Positions 1-8,520 of a stretch of 64,000 nucleotides of DNA are shown here, piece after piece. The notes under the pieces were generated by a model. It was not told the DNA's origin. It worked only from the letters and a program-made list of their open reading frames with translations, and did not search any database. The translations under genes and the position numbers were made by a program. The stretch lies in NCBI GenBank assembly GCA_036278935.1, contig DASUKA010000088.1, positions 3,157-67,156 on the forward strand, given 5' to 3'. Position 1 is the first letter of the stretch. Each line of letters starts with the position of its first letter. The stretch is from DASSNR01 sp036278935. Lineage in GTDB: Bacteria; Gemmatimonadota; Gemmatimonadetes; Gemmatimonadales; Gemmatimonadaceae.

Positions 1-2
1 GC

Positions 3-398
3 CCGCGCGATCTGGAGAAGAACCAGGCGGTGCTGGTGCGCCGCGATACCGGCGCAAAGACGCCCGCGTCGCTTGACACGTTGGGGGAGGACATCGAGCA
101 GCTGCTCGAGACCATCCAGGGCAGCATGCTCGAAACCGCGCGAGCGCGGCGCGAGGAGCACAGCGTGCGCGGCGCGATCACCTACGATCGATTCCGCGAG
201 ATCATGAACGACGAGGGGGCGTTCGTGTACGCCGGATGGTGTGGGAGCGCGGCGTGCGAGGCCAAGATCAAGGATGAGACGAAGGCTACCATCCGGGTGC
301 TGCCGGACGAAGAGTTCCGTTCCGCGGAGCGTCCTGGCCGGTGCCTCTGTTGCGACGAAGTCGCCACGGCCGAGGCGCTATGGGCGAAAGCCTACTAG
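3..398 (+). CDS. proS: Prolyl-tRNA synthetase, C-terminal part (truncated by window edge)
   Basis: The reading frame is open from the left edge, and 131 residues are visible. It charges tRNA-Pro with proline in the cytosol. The visible part is the C-terminal extension of archaeal/eukaryotic-type (class 3) ProRS. It begins with the family signature RDLEKNQAVLVRRDTG. A zinc-binding pattern follows, with a Cys pair in the WCGSAAC segment and a second in CLCC, and the chain ends on a tyrosine (AKAY), as is usual for this type. This form has no inserted editing domain. The next gene, lysA, starts inside its last codons. The start and catalytic core lie outside the window. Confidence 0.93.
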   Translation, partial: PRDLEKNQAVLVRRDTGAKTPASLDTLGEDIEQLLETIQGSMLETARARREEHSVRGAITYDRFREIMNDEGAFVYAGWCGSAACEAKIKDETKATIRVLPDEEFRSAERPGRCLCCDEVATAEALWAKAY

Positions 399-1666
399 TG
401 CGTGCCGGCTTCTGGCGCGACGACACCGCACTGACCTGCGAGGGCGTCTCGCTCGAGCGTGTCGCCTCCGAGGTCGGCACGCCGGCGTACGTCTACAGCG
501 CGGGCGCTATTCGCGGGCAATACGCGGCCCTTGACGCCGTGCTGACGACGATCCCGCATCGGGTGCACTACAGCGTCAAGGCCAACTCCAACGGCGCCGT
601 CCTCACACTGCTACGCGACCTCGGGGCCGGCGTGGACATCGTGTCCGGCGGAGAGCTCTATCGGGCGCTCCGTGCCGGCTTCCGCGGGTGCGACGTGGTA
701 TTCAGCGGCGTTGGGAAGACGGAGCAGGAGCTGCGCGAGGCGTTGGAGGCCGGTGTGCTGCTCATGAACGTGGAGTCGGAGGCGGAGCTGCGGTTGCTGA
801 ACGACGTGGCGACGCGGCTGGGACGCGACGCGTCCGTGGCGCTGCGGGTGAACCCGGAGGTCACGGTGGATACACCGCATCCCTATACACGCACCGGCGA
901 GCGCGGCATGAAGTTCGGGATCCCCGCGGACGAAGCGCTCGAAACCGCGCGGCTGGCGATGCGGCTTCCGCACGTGCGGCTCGCGGGAGTGGACATGCAC
1001 ATCGGGTCGCAGGTGGCGCAGGCGACGCCGTATGTGCTCGGAGTGCAGCGACTGCTGGCGCTGTGCGATCGGGTGCGGAGCGAGGGCGGGGACGACCTTC
1101 AATACTTCGATATCGGAGGAGGGTTTGCGGTGCCGTACCAAGCCGAGCCGCCGACCGACCTTGCCGCATTCGTAAAGGAGGTGCTCCCCCCCATAGCGGC
1201 TACCGGGTTCACGCTGCTGGTGGAACCGGGTCGCTTTCTGGTGGCGAACGCGGGCGTGCTGCTTACGCGTGTGCTGTATCGCAAGCGCAGCGGAGGCCGC
1301 GATTTCGTGATCGTCGATGCCGGCATGAACGATCTCATTCGCCCCTCGCACTATCAGGCGTACCATCGCATCGAGGCCGTGCGGCCCGTGCACACGCACC
1401 GCGCGGTCGACATCGTTGGACCGGTGTGCGAGAGCGGCGACTCCTTCGCCGCCGGGCGGGAACTGGACGATGTCCAGGTGGGTGACCTCGTGGCGATTCA
1501 TTCGGCAGGCGCGTACGGAGCATCCATGTCATCCAACTACAACTCGCGTGTGCGCGCCGCCGAGGTGCTGGTGGATGGAGAGCGCTTCGCCGTGACGGCC
1601 CAACGCGAGTGCTACGAGGACCTCGTCCGGCAGGAGCCGGCCGAGTTGGACTGGAGGCGCGGCTGA
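380..1666 (+). CDS. lysA: Diaminopimelate decarboxylase
   Basis: PLP enzyme that decarboxylates meso-diaminopimelate to L-lysine, the last step of lysine synthesis. The protein is 428 residues from the ATG at 380. The PLP lysine is K67 in HYSVKANSN. The glycine-rich phosphate-binding stretch (DIGGGF), the EPGR motif and the CESGD segment with the substrate-binding cysteine are all visible. The ATG at 380 overlaps the end of proS by 19 bases; a GTG at 398, overlapping the proS stop, is a possible shorter start. It is coupled downstream to the phosphoesterase gene through a TGATG junction. Confidence 0.95.
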   Translation: MGESLLVRAGFWRDDTALTCEGVSLERVASEVGTPAYVYSAGAIRGQYAALDAVLTTIPHRVHYSVKANSNGAVLTLLRDLGAGVDIVSGGELYRALRAGFRGCDVVFSGVGKTEQELREALEAGVLLMNVESEAELRLLNDVATRLGRDASVALRVNPEVTVDTPHPYTRTGERGMKFGIPADEALETARLAMRLPHVRLAGVDMHIGSQVAQATPYVLGVQRLLALCDRVRSEGGDDLQYFDIGGGFAVPYQAEPPTDLAAFVKEVLPPIAATGFTLLVEPGRFLVANAGVLLTRVLYRKRSGGRDFVIVDAGMNDLIRPSHYQAYHRIEAVRPVHTHRAVDIVGPVCESGDSFAAGRELDDVQVGDLVAIHSAGAYGASMSSNYNSRVRAAEVLVDGERFAVTAQRECYEDLVRQEPAELDWRRG

Positions 1667-2166
1667 TGCGCATCGGGCTCATGGCAGACTCGCACGACCA
1701 CGTTCCGGCCATCGCGGAGTTCGCGAGCACCTTTCGCGACGCCGGCGTCGCCATGGTGCTGCACGCGGGCGACTACTGCTCGCCCTTCGCGCTCGGCGCT
1801 CTGCTGGCGGCGGGGCTGCCCGTGGCCGGCGTCTTCGGCCGGAACGACGGCGACCGCGAAGGGCTGCGTGCTGAAGCGGCCAGGGGCGTCGGCGGCGAGC
1901 TGTATGAATCGCCGCACAGCGTTGAGCTGAACGGCACGCGTATACTCCTGGTGTACGACATCGCCGACGTGAGCGACCGGTCGATCAACGCCCACGCGAT
2001 CGTGGTGCACGGGTGCACGCATCTGCAGGAGCAGCGGCTGTGCGGCAAGACGCTGATCGTGAATCCGGGCGAAGCCTGCGGATGGTTGCACGGCGTGCCG
2101 ACTGCCGCGATCCTCGATCTCACGACCAGGCATGTGGACATTCTGACGCTCAAGGGAGAGCCGTGA
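1666..2166 (+). CDS. YfcE/MJ0936-type metallophosphoesterase
   Basis: A 166-residue calcineurin-like phosphoesterase of the small YfcE family. Members are metal-dependent phosphodiesterases with broad in vitro activity and poorly defined natural substrates. The metal-binding blocks are in order: MADSHDH near residues 6-12 (Asp and His ligands), HAGDY, GRNDGD (the GNxD-equivalent block) and a final HGCTH. Each block carries the expected Asp, Asn or His. The ATG at 1666 overlaps the lysA stop. Its own stop overlaps the GTG of guaA, so it sits inside a lysA-guaA operon. Its substrate cannot be read from the sequence. Confidence 0.85.
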   Translation: MRIGLMADSHDHVPAIAEFASTFRDAGVAMVLHAGDYCSPFALGALLAAGLPVAGVFGRNDGDREGLRAEAARGVGGELYESPHSVELNGTRILLVYDIADVSDRSINAHAIVVHGCTHLQEQRLCGKTLIVNPGEACGWLHGVPTAAILDLTTRHVDILTLKGEP

Positions 2167-3707
2167 CGCCCAGCCGCATCCTCATTCTCGACTACGGATC
2201 GCAGTACACCCAACTCATTGCGCGCCGCGTACGCGAGGCGCGTGTGTACTCGGAGATCCATCCGCCGACACGCTCCAGCGAGTGGATTCGCGAGTGGCGG
2301 CCGACCGGCATCATTCTGAGCGGCGGACCCAATTCGGTGTATGACGACGGCGCTCCCACGGCGCCGCAGGACCTCTTCGAGATCGCGCCAACGCTGGGCA
2401 TCTGCTACGGCATGAATCTGATTGCGCGTCTCGTGGGGGGAGAGATCGTCCCAGCGCGGCAGCGCGAGTACGGGCGCGCCGAGATGGTCGTCGACTGCGC
2501 CGATGGACTGTTCGCGGGCTTTGCCGCGGGCGAGTCGACGACGGTCTGGATGAGTCACGGCGACCAAGTTCGGTCGATGCCGCCGGATTTCGTGATCACG
2601 GCCCATAGCCTCAACTCGACGATCGCCGCGTTCCGGCATCGCGAGCGCGCCATCTACGGCGTGCAGTTCCATCCCGAGGTCGCACATACGAGCCGCGGCG
2701 CTGAAGTCATCGCCAACTTTCTCTTTAGCATCTGCCACGCGCAGCCGGACTGGAACGCGGGCGCCTTCATCGAGCAGTCCATCGCGAGTATTCGCCAGCA
2801 GGTGGGCGGCGGGCGCGCGATCTGCGGGCTCTCCGGCGGTGTCGACTCGGCCGTCGCCGCAGCGCTGGTGCACCGCGCGATCGGCGGTCAGCTCACCTGC
2901 ATCTTCGTCGATCACGGCCTGCTGCGGGAGCACGAGCGCGAGCAGGTGGAGCGCACCTTTCGGGCGAATCTCGGGATGGCGCTGATCACCGTCGATGCGT
3001 CGGCGCGCTTTCTCGAGGCGCTCGACGGCGTCGACGATCCAGAGGAAAAGCGACGTCGCATCGGGCATACCTTCATCGACGTGTTCGAGGAGGCGGCAGC
3101 GTCCATCGGCGACGTCGAGTTCCTCGTACAGGGGACGCTCTACCCCGACGTGATCGAGTCATTCTCCCCGCGCGGCGGACCATCGGTCACCATCAAGACG
3201 CACCACAACGTGGGCGGGCTGAAGCCGGGGATGAAGTTCTCGCTGATCGAACCGCTCCGTGATCTGTTCAAGGATGAAGTGCGGCAGGTCGGGCGCGAGC
3301 TCGGGTTGCCCGAAGTGATCGTCGGCCGCCATCCCTTCCCGGGACCGGGGCTCGCCATCCGCATCCTCGGCGCGGTGACTCCTGCCGCTCTCGATGTCCT
3401 GCGTCGAGCGGATGGGATCTATCTGGACGGCATTCGCGATGCGGGTCTGTACGATGCCATCTGGCAGGCCTTTGCCGTTCTGCTCCCAGTGCGCAGCGTG
3501 GGCGTCATGGGCGACTTCCGCACCTACGAGAACGTCGTCGCGCTACGCGCCGTCACGAGTCAGGACGGAATGACCGCGGACTGGTTTCCGTTCCCACCCG
3601 ATGTGCTCGCGACGATCTCCAGCCGGATCATCAACGAGGTGCACGGCGTGAACCGCGTGGTCTATGATGTGAGCAGCAAGCCGCCCGCGACGATCGAGTG
3701 GGAGTGA
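2163..3707 (+). CDS. guaA: GMP synthase (glutamine-hydrolysing)
   Basis: Converts XMP, glutamine and ATP to GMP, the last step of guanine nucleotide synthesis. The protein is 514 residues, normal for the family. The N-terminal class I amidotransferase domain carries the nucleophile C81 in LGICYGM and the His/Glu pair in GVQFHPEV. The ATP-pyrophosphatase domain carries the P-loop-like CGLSGGVDSAVAA. The C-terminal dimerisation/XMP-binding domain ends in KPPATIEWE, the typical end of the family. GTG at 2163 is the chosen start because it overlaps the preceding stop (GTGA) and is followed directly by the conserved ILILDYGSQ. It is the last gene of this run; the next genes converge on it. Confidence 0.97.
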   Translation: MTPSRILILDYGSQYTQLIARRVREARVYSEIHPPTRSSEWIREWRPTGIILSGGPNSVYDDGAPTAPQDLFEIAPTLGICYGMNLIARLVGGEIVPARQREYGRAEMVVDCADGLFAGFAAGESTTVWMSHGDQVRSMPPDFVITAHSLNSTIAAFRHRERAIYGVQFHPEVAHTSRGAEVIANFLFSICHAQPDWNAGAFIEQSIASIRQQVGGGRAICGLSGGVDSAVAAALVHRAIGGQLTCIFVDHGLLREHEREQVERTFRANLGMALITVDASARFLEALDGVDDPEEKRRRIGHTFIDVFEEAAASIGDVEFLVQGTLYPDVIESFSPRGGPSVTIKTHHNVGGLKPGMKFSLIEPLRDLFKDEVRQVGRELGLPEVIVGRHPFPGPGLAIRILGAVTPAALDVLRRADGIYLDGIRDAGLYDAIWQAFAVLLPVRSVGVMGDFRTYENVVALRAVTSQDGMTADWFPFPPDVLATISSRIINEVHGVNRVVYDVSSKPPATIEWE

Positions 3708-3828
3708 GAGGGCGAGGGTGGAGGGAGTAGGGGGTGGGGTGTAGGGGAATGGCACCCCGGCGAGGAGCTCTCCGCCCGCCTACCCGACACCCGACTCCCT
3801 TACACCCAGCCATTCGGTCGTACTCACC

Positions 3829-4179
3829 TTACTCCGTATAATAGATGAACCTCCCACACGACTCGCAGGTGCGGATCTCGGTGTTGCGTTCCTTGTCGTG
3901 GCCCCTGCTGGTGGGAACGTGCACAAAGCATCCGTAGCAAACGCCATTGAGCACGGGGGCGACCACCCGTTCATGGCGGCGTGCGACGCGCTGGTAGGCC
4001 GCGCGCACGCGGGGGGAGAGCTGTGTTTCGCGCTCGGCAATGCGCTCGCCGATGCGCTCGGCGCGCTCGGCGGGATCCACGGGCACGCCCGCGGCTGCGT
4101 ACTCGGCGGTGGTGATATCGCGGCGCAACGTCTCGAGATCCTGAATCTCCAGCAGAATCTCCAACTCGGGATGCAACAT
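3829..4179 (-). CDS. Short C4-type zinc-ribbon protein
   Basis: A 116-residue protein with an N-terminal helical, probably coiled-coil part (about residues 1-70) rich in Glu, Arg and Ala. A C-terminal zinc ribbon follows, with two Cys-x2-Cys knuckles (CYGC and CESC). This matches the C-terminal half of a widespread family of roughly 240-residue coiled-coil/zinc-ribbon proteins of unknown or nucleic-acid-associated role; the coiled coil here is much shorter. It starts at an ATG overlapping the ptsN stop (TAATG), so it is the second gene of a two-gene operon. It converges with guaA across about 120 bp of G-rich then C-rich DNA in which I see no clear terminator. Confidence 0.8.
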   Translation of the reverse strand: MLHPELEILLEIQDLETLRRDITTAEYAAAGVPVDPAERAERIGERIAERETQLSPRVRAAYQRVARRHERVVAPVLNGVCYGCFVHVPTSRGHDKERNTEIRTCESCGRFIYYTE

Positions 4180-4631
4180 TACACGCCCTTCTCCTCAAGG
4201 AGCGCCAGGAAGTCGTGCGGCGTCTGGATTTCGCAGAGACGCTTCGGGACGTCAGGCTCCTTGCTGAACTGCGCGATCTTCCCCAGCACGGGGAGGTACT
4301 GATTCGACACCTCGAGCGGCGGTGCCACGATGAGGAAGAAGAAGTTCACCGGCGCCTCGTCGATCGCCCTGAAGTCCACGCCCTCCATCTTGCGGCCGAA
4401 CGCCACACGCAACTTGGTCACAACGAGTGATCGGCAATGCGGAATGGCGATCCCGCGTCCGATGCCGGTCGAGCCGAGGTTCTCGCGGCGCTTCAGCATC
4501 TTGTACAACATGCTTTCCGACTTCTCGTCGAGCTTGAGCAGCGCGATCAACTCCTTCAGCACCTCATCCTTCGTGGTGGCGCGCAGCTCGAGTTCGATGG
4601 CGTCTTCAGTGAAAAATTGGCGGAGTTCCAT
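4179..4631 (-). CDS. ptsN: PTS EIIA (nitrogen/fructose-type) domain protein, paralog 1
   Basis: A stand-alone EIIA domain of 150 residues. In PtsN-type systems the phosphorylated form of this domain signals nutrient or potassium status. The phospho-acceptor is H65 in GIAIPHC, preceded by the typical STGIGRG stretch. It has no attached EIIB or EIIC, and no sugar permease lies nearby, so a regulatory role is more likely than transport. It is first in an operon with the zinc-ribbon gene. A good promoter lies at 4693-4721 and an AGGA-type ribosome site precedes the ATG. A second EIIA paralog is at 42860. The gene symbol is by family, not by proven role. Confidence 0.85.
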   Translation of the reverse strand: MELRQFFTEDAIELELRATTKDEVLKELIALLKLDEKSESMLYKMLKRRENLGSTGIGRGIAIPHCRSLVVTKLRVAFGRKMEGVDFRAIDEAPVNFFFLIVAPPLEVSNQYLPVLGKIAQFSKEPDVPKRLCEIQTPHDFLALLEEKGV

Positions 4632-4692
4632 CTATGTCCTCAGGTCTCGGAGTGCCGGGTATCAGGCAGAAAAAAATTGAGCACAACACTCG

Positions 4693-4721
4693 AAGTTACG
4701 CATGGGCCGGAATAGTGTCAA
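4693..4721 (-). promoter_or_regulatory. Promoter of ptsN/zinc-ribbon operon
   Basis: On the minus strand TTGACA (4721-4716) and TAACTT (4698-4693) are separated by 17 bp. Transcription would begin near 4686, giving a leader of about 55 nt before the ATG at 4631. It is divergent from the dusB promoter, whose -35 lies only about 10 bp away. Confidence 0.65.
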
Positions 4722-4730
4722 ACAGCGACG

Positions 4731-4759
4731 TTGCATGTACTTCGGGGCACCGTTAGCTT
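4731..4759 (+). promoter_or_regulatory. Promoter of dusB-larB-GGDEF operon
   Basis: TTGCAT (4731-4736), a 17-bp spacer and TAGCTT (4754-4759). The expected start is near 4766, only 0-3 nt before the ATG at 4769. The transcript would be leaderless or nearly so, and no Shine-Dalgarno sequence is present. Confidence 0.4.
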
Positions 4760-4768
4760 CACTGCATC

Positions 4769-5800
4769 ATGCGCTTTCCATTCCCGCTCGCTCCCGCCGT
4801 GCCGCTGTATCTGGCCCCCATGGCCGGTGTATCGGAATCCCCCTTCCGGCGCATCTGCCGTCGGTTCGGCGCGGATGTCGTGGTGACGGAGTTCCTCTCG
4901 GCCGAGGGAATCCGCCGCGAGAACGCGGCGACGATCGCCAAGCTGCGTTTCTCGGCGGATGAGCGCCCCATCGGCGTGCAGATTTTCGGCGCCGAGCCGG
5001 CAGCGATGCGCGAGGCGGCGGCGCTCGTGACCGATGTGTTCGCGCCCGAGTTCATCGATATCAACTTCGGCTGCCCGGTCAAGAAAGTCGTGAAGCGGAA
5101 CGGTGGGTCGGGGTGCCTCAAGGATCTCGCGCTCGTGACAGAAGTCATTCACGCGGTACGACAGGGCACGCACCTCCCGGTGACCGTGAAGATCCGGAGC
5201 GGTTGGAGTGAGGAGATGCGTGATCCGGTCACGATCGCGCTGCGATGCCAGGACGCGGGTGCCAGCGTGCTCACCCTGCATCCGCGCACGCGCGCGCAGA
5301 TGTACACGGGCCGGGCGCGCTGGGATGAAATCGCCGTCGTCGCGCAGGCGCTCGACATCCCCGTGCTGGGCAACGGCGACATCACGTGCGCGGAGGACGC
5401 GGTGCGGATGCAAGCCGAAACCGGTTGCACTGGCGTCATGATCGCGCGTGGCTCGTTCGGTCAGCCCTGGGTATTCCGGCAGACGAGGGCGTTGCTGGAA
5501 GGGCGCCCGCTCCCGCCCGCGCCGCCTGTTGAGGAGCGGTTTGCCATTGCGATCGAGCATGCGCGCATGGCGGAGTCGTACGAGAACGACCCGCGCGGCG
5601 CCGCGATCGAGTTTCGCAAGCACCTCGGCTGGTACGTGAAGGGGTTGCCCGGCTCGGCAGATTTGCGCAAGCAGCTGCACGCCGTGGTGTCGTTGAGCGA
5701 GGTGGAAGGAATTTTCGGGGCCTACCTCGACGCCATGCGGCGAGGGGATGTGCCGGGCGGTGCGTTGCCGGAACGGCCGTCGGCGCCCGCCGCGGCGTGA
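4769..5800 (+). CDS. dusB: tRNA-dihydrouridine synthase (DusB-like)
   Basis: FMN enzyme that reduces specific uridines in the D-loop of tRNA with NADPH. The protein is 343 residues. The N-terminal TIM barrel begins with LAPMAGVSESPFR. The catalytic cysteine is C102 in INFGCPVKKV, followed by KRNGGSG and the FMN/RNA-binding lysine in VTVKIRSGW. The C-terminal helical tRNA-binding domain holds FRKHLGWYVKGLPG, typical of DusB/Dus-family enzymes. The subfamily assignment is likely but not certain. It is the first gene of an operon with larB, which overlaps its stop by 4 bp. Confidence 0.92.
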   Translation: MRFPFPLAPAVPLYLAPMAGVSESPFRRICRRFGADVVVTEFLSAEGIRRENAATIAKLRFSADERPIGVQIFGAEPAAMREAAALVTDVFAPEFIDINFGCPVKKVVKRNGGSGCLKDLALVTEVIHAVRQGTHLPVTVKIRSGWSEEMRDPVTIALRCQDAGASVLTLHPRTRAQMYTGRARWDEIAVVAQALDIPVLGNGDITCAEDAVRMQAETGCTGVMIARGSFGQPWVFRQTRALLEGRPLPPAPPVEERFAIAIEHARMAESYENDPRGAAIEFRKHLGWYVKGLPGSADLRKQLHAVVSLSEVEGIFGAYLDAMRRGDVPGGALPERPSAPAAA

Positions 5801-6546
5801 GACGCGATCGCGTCCTGGCGTTGCTGCGCCAGGTTGCGGACGGCGAGATCGATCCGGCGGCCGCGCTTCAGCAGCTCGCGTTTCAGCCGACAGAGTCGCT
5901 CCCCTTCGCGACCGTCGATCACCACCGCGCGTTGCGGCACGGGTATCCCGAAGTCATCCTCGCGCAGGGCAAGACGACGGAGCAGGTGGTGGCCATCGCG
6001 TCAACCGTCGCTTCCTCGCAGGATGGCTTTCTCGTCACGCGAGCCGCGCCGGACACCAGACGGGCGCTGTGCGATCGCTTCGCCGGAGCCGAGGTCAACG
6101 AGCTCGGGCGCACCGTATTTCTGGCCGGCGAAACGCCGCCGCCCGCGGGGCGAGGAAGCGTGCTGGTGGTGACGGCAGGAACGAGCGACCTCCCGGTGGC
6201 CGAGGAGGCGACAGCCACCGCGGCGGCTATGGGGAACCGAGTGGACCGGCTCACGGATGTTGGCGTGGCCGGCCTGCATCGGCTGCTCTCGCGCAGCGAG
6301 GTGCTCGCGGGTGCGGCGGTGGTCATCGTGGTCGCCGGCATGGAAGGCGCACTGGCCTCCGTGGTGGGCGGGCTCGTGGCAACGCCGGTGATCGCGGTGC
6401 CGACCAGCGTGGGCTACGGGGCGAGTTTCGGCGGCGTGGCCGCGCTGCTCGCGATGCTGAACAGTTGCGCCTCCGGCGTGACCGTCGTCAACATCGATAA
6501 TGGGTTCGGTGCCGCATATGCCGCGTCCAGGATCACCCACGGCTGA
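5797..6546 (+). CDS. larB: LarB-like nickel-pincer cofactor carboxylase (PurE fold)
   Basis: A 249-residue protein of the AIR-carboxylase (PurE-like) fold. LarB carboxylates and hydrolyses nicotinate adenine dinucleotide in the first step of making the nickel-pincer cofactor of lactate racemase-type enzymes. The C-terminal half carries the family blocks: VVTAGTSDLPVAEEA, then VVAGMEGALASVVGGL and PTSVGYGASFGG. The N-terminal DHHRALRHGYPEVI stretch is also typical. The start is a GTG overlapping the dusB stop. LarC, LarE and a LarA-type enzyme are not in this window, so the rest of the pathway must be elsewhere or absent. Confidence 0.85.
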   Translation: MRRDRVLALLRQVADGEIDPAAALQQLAFQPTESLPFATVDHHRALRHGYPEVILAQGKTTEQVVAIASTVASSQDGFLVTRAAPDTRRALCDRFAGAEVNELGRTVFLAGETPPPAGRGSVLVVTAGTSDLPVAEEATATAAAMGNRVDRLTDVGVAGLHRLLSRSEVLAGAAVVIVVAGMEGALASVVGGLVATPVIAVPTSVGYGASFGGVAALLAMLNSCASGVTVVNIDNGFGAAYAASRITHG

Positions 6547-8437
6547 TCTCCCTCCATTGGACCAACGATCCCCAACATCTTCCTCGAACGCTGCGCTACC
6601 CCGCAGCTGGCGACCAGCCGCACCGTGGGCCGCCGGGATGCTGGCGTTGATCGCGAGCGGTGTAGCGCACTCGCTCCTGGCCTCGCTCATCGCCAGTCTG
6701 GTGGGAATCTCGAGCTGGCGGTGGCGCGTCCAGGTCGGTCTGGCGGTGGCGGCCGCGGGGCTGGCCATGCTGCTGTATGGCGACGAGCGATTCTCCCGCG
6801 CGCTCACCCCTAGTGAGGTTGCCGCGCTCGGCGCGCTCTTGCTCCTCGCCGCCATCGCGGGGGCACTCTGCCCGAAGCCACAGGACGATCCGGATGCCGC
6901 CACGCCCGCACATGGCGGGGCAGGAGCGATGCGCGACGCCCGCGAGCGCGACCGGCGCACACCGGTGCCCAGGGGAGGCGCCTGGCAACCTGACCCCTCA
7001 GCCTCGGGCGACCGGATCGCGCTCGAGATCACCCAGCGCTACCTCCGCGACGCGTGCGCAGCCATCGGCGCGGATGAAGTGCTCCTCTGGCGGCGCGAAG
7101 GGCAGGAGGATGAGCTGAATTTTGTCGCGTCGTCCGCGGGAGACAGCACCGGTGCGTCCTTCGAGACCGATCCCCCGGTGGACTCGCTCATTCACTGGGC
7201 AGCGCAGCAACGCATCGTGGCGACGAACTACGACGCCGATGCCGCGCTCTTCCTCTGCGCGCCCGTGGGCAGGGAGGATCGTTCGCACGGCGTGCTCGGC
7301 GTGTATGCGGCGGATCGCCATCTGATGGAGCGCGACCGCGCGAAGGTGATGGTTCGTCGGCACGCCGCGTACGCGGCACACGTGCTCGACCTGCTGGCGG
7401 ATGGCCGGAACGCGCGGCTGTATCAAGAGCGGCACGCGGTTCTGGTCTCCGCGGCCGAACGCGTGCAGAACAACGAGGGGCTGGACGCCCTGGAGGAGAC
7501 GATCTGCAAGATCGCACACGAGGTGTCGGACGCGACCCGCGCCGCATTCGTCCGTTGGAACGAAGAGAAGAATGGGGGATGTGTTGCCGCGGTCTCCTCG
7601 CCTCATGCGATCACCAAGGGCTTCCGTGTGACCGCCGAGTCCGTCGTGGGCAATGCCTGTGTGACGCGACAGCGCTCTACCGTACGCGAAGCGTATCGCA
7701 TGTCCCCGGACTTCCCTCTGTACGGCGACGGCGAACCGTGGCGCCGGGTCAACTCCATGGCGGTCGTGCCCCTCATGCGCGGACAGAAGGTGCTGGGGGC
7801 CATGATCGTGGAAGGCGATCAGCACGGGCAGATCACTGCGGTGGTGGCAGACATGCTCCTGCTCATGGCATCCATCGCGTCGGTGGCGCTGGAGAACATG
7901 CTGCGCCTGGAGGACGTACGCGAGCGGGCCGCGACAGACGCGCTCACGGGATTGGCGAACCGCCGAGTCTTTGACGAGCAGTTGGAAAAGGAGCTCGCGG
8001 AGTGCGACCGGTATGGGCACCCCGTGTCACTCATCCTGCTGGACATCGACCGATTCAAGTCGGTGAACGACCAGCACGGACACGAAGCGGGCGATGCCGT
8101 GCTCGTGGCCATCGCGCGGACGATGGAGCAGGTGGTTCGCACCATCGATCTGTGCGCCCGCTTCGGGGGCGAAGAGCTGGCGCTCGTCCTTCCGCGGACG
8201 CCGCTCGCATCCGCGGCGGAGATTGCGGAACGGTTGCGCCAGGCGATCGAGAGCTTGCATGTGCCAACGGGTGAGCGGACGCTGTCGGTGACTGCATCCT
8301 TTGGGGTGAGCTGTTATCCGGAGAGCGCCGACGCGCACGACGCGCTGTTCGTGAGCGCGGACCGGGCGTTGTACCAGGCGAAGGCCGCTGGTAGAAACTG
8401 CGTGAAGACAGCTGCTGTAAAGCACTTCGCGGTGTGA
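6500..8437 (+). CDS. Membrane diguanylate cyclase with two GAF domains
   Basis: A 645-residue protein predicted to make cyclic di-GMP. Residues about 42-115 form three membrane helices. Two GAF-like sensor domains follow (about 165-300 and 315-465), then a GGDEF domain. The catalytic signature is G556-G557-E558-E559-L560, an active GGEE variant. An RTID motif lies five residues before it and is a canonical RxxD inhibitory site, so product feedback is expected. The LTGLANRR, DIDRFKSVND and DALFVSADRALYQAK blocks are intact. ATG 6500 lies 47 bp inside larB; ATG 6518 is an alternative start. The signal sensed by the GAF domains is not evident. Confidence 0.9.
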   Translation: MGSVPHMPRPGSPTADLPPLDQRSPTSSSNAALPRSWRPAAPWAAGMLALIASGVAHSLLASLIASLVGISSWRWRVQVGLAVAAAGLAMLLYGDERFSRALTPSEVAALGALLLLAAIAGALCPKPQDDPDAATPAHGGAGAMRDARERDRRTPVPRGGAWQPDPSASGDRIALEITQRYLRDACAAIGADEVLLWRREGQEDELNFVASSAGDSTGASFETDPPVDSLIHWAAQQRIVATNYDADAALFLCAPVGREDRSHGVLGVYAADRHLMERDRAKVMVRRHAAYAAHVLDLLADGRNARLYQERHAVLVSAAERVQNNEGLDALEETICKIAHEVSDATRAAFVRWNEEKNGGCVAAVSSPHAITKGFRVTAESVVGNACVTRQRSTVREAYRMSPDFPLYGDGEPWRRVNSMAVVPLMRGQKVLGAMIVEGDQHGQITAVVADMLLLMASIASVALENMLRLEDVRERAATDALTGLANRRVFDEQLEKELAECDRYGHPVSLILLDIDRFKSVNDQHGHEAGDAVLVAIARTMEQVVRTIDLCARFGGEELALVLPRTPLASAAEIAERLRQAIESLHVPTGERTLSVTASFGVSCYPESADAHDALFVSADRALYQAKAAGRNCVKTAAVKHFAV

Positions 8438-8481
8438 TTTAGCTCGTGGCAGCTAATCTATATTCGTACATCGCCGGCACA

Positions 8482-8510
8482 TTGACTCGAACGGACGGGG
8501 CTGCTAGATT
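8482..8510 (+). promoter_or_regulatory. Promoter of ssrA
   Basis: TTGACT (8482-8487), a 17-bp spacer and TAGATT (8505-8510). The start would be near 8517, only a few bases before the mature 5' end of tmRNA at 8521. The gene therefore has its own promoter with almost no 5' precursor. Confidence 0.7.
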
Positions 8511-8520
8511 GCCTACCAAC

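Noticed and set aside
3708..3828. Bidirectional terminator between guaA and the zinc-ribbon gene
   Set aside because: The G-rich and C-rich halves look complementary, but no convincing continuous stem or T-run could be drawn.
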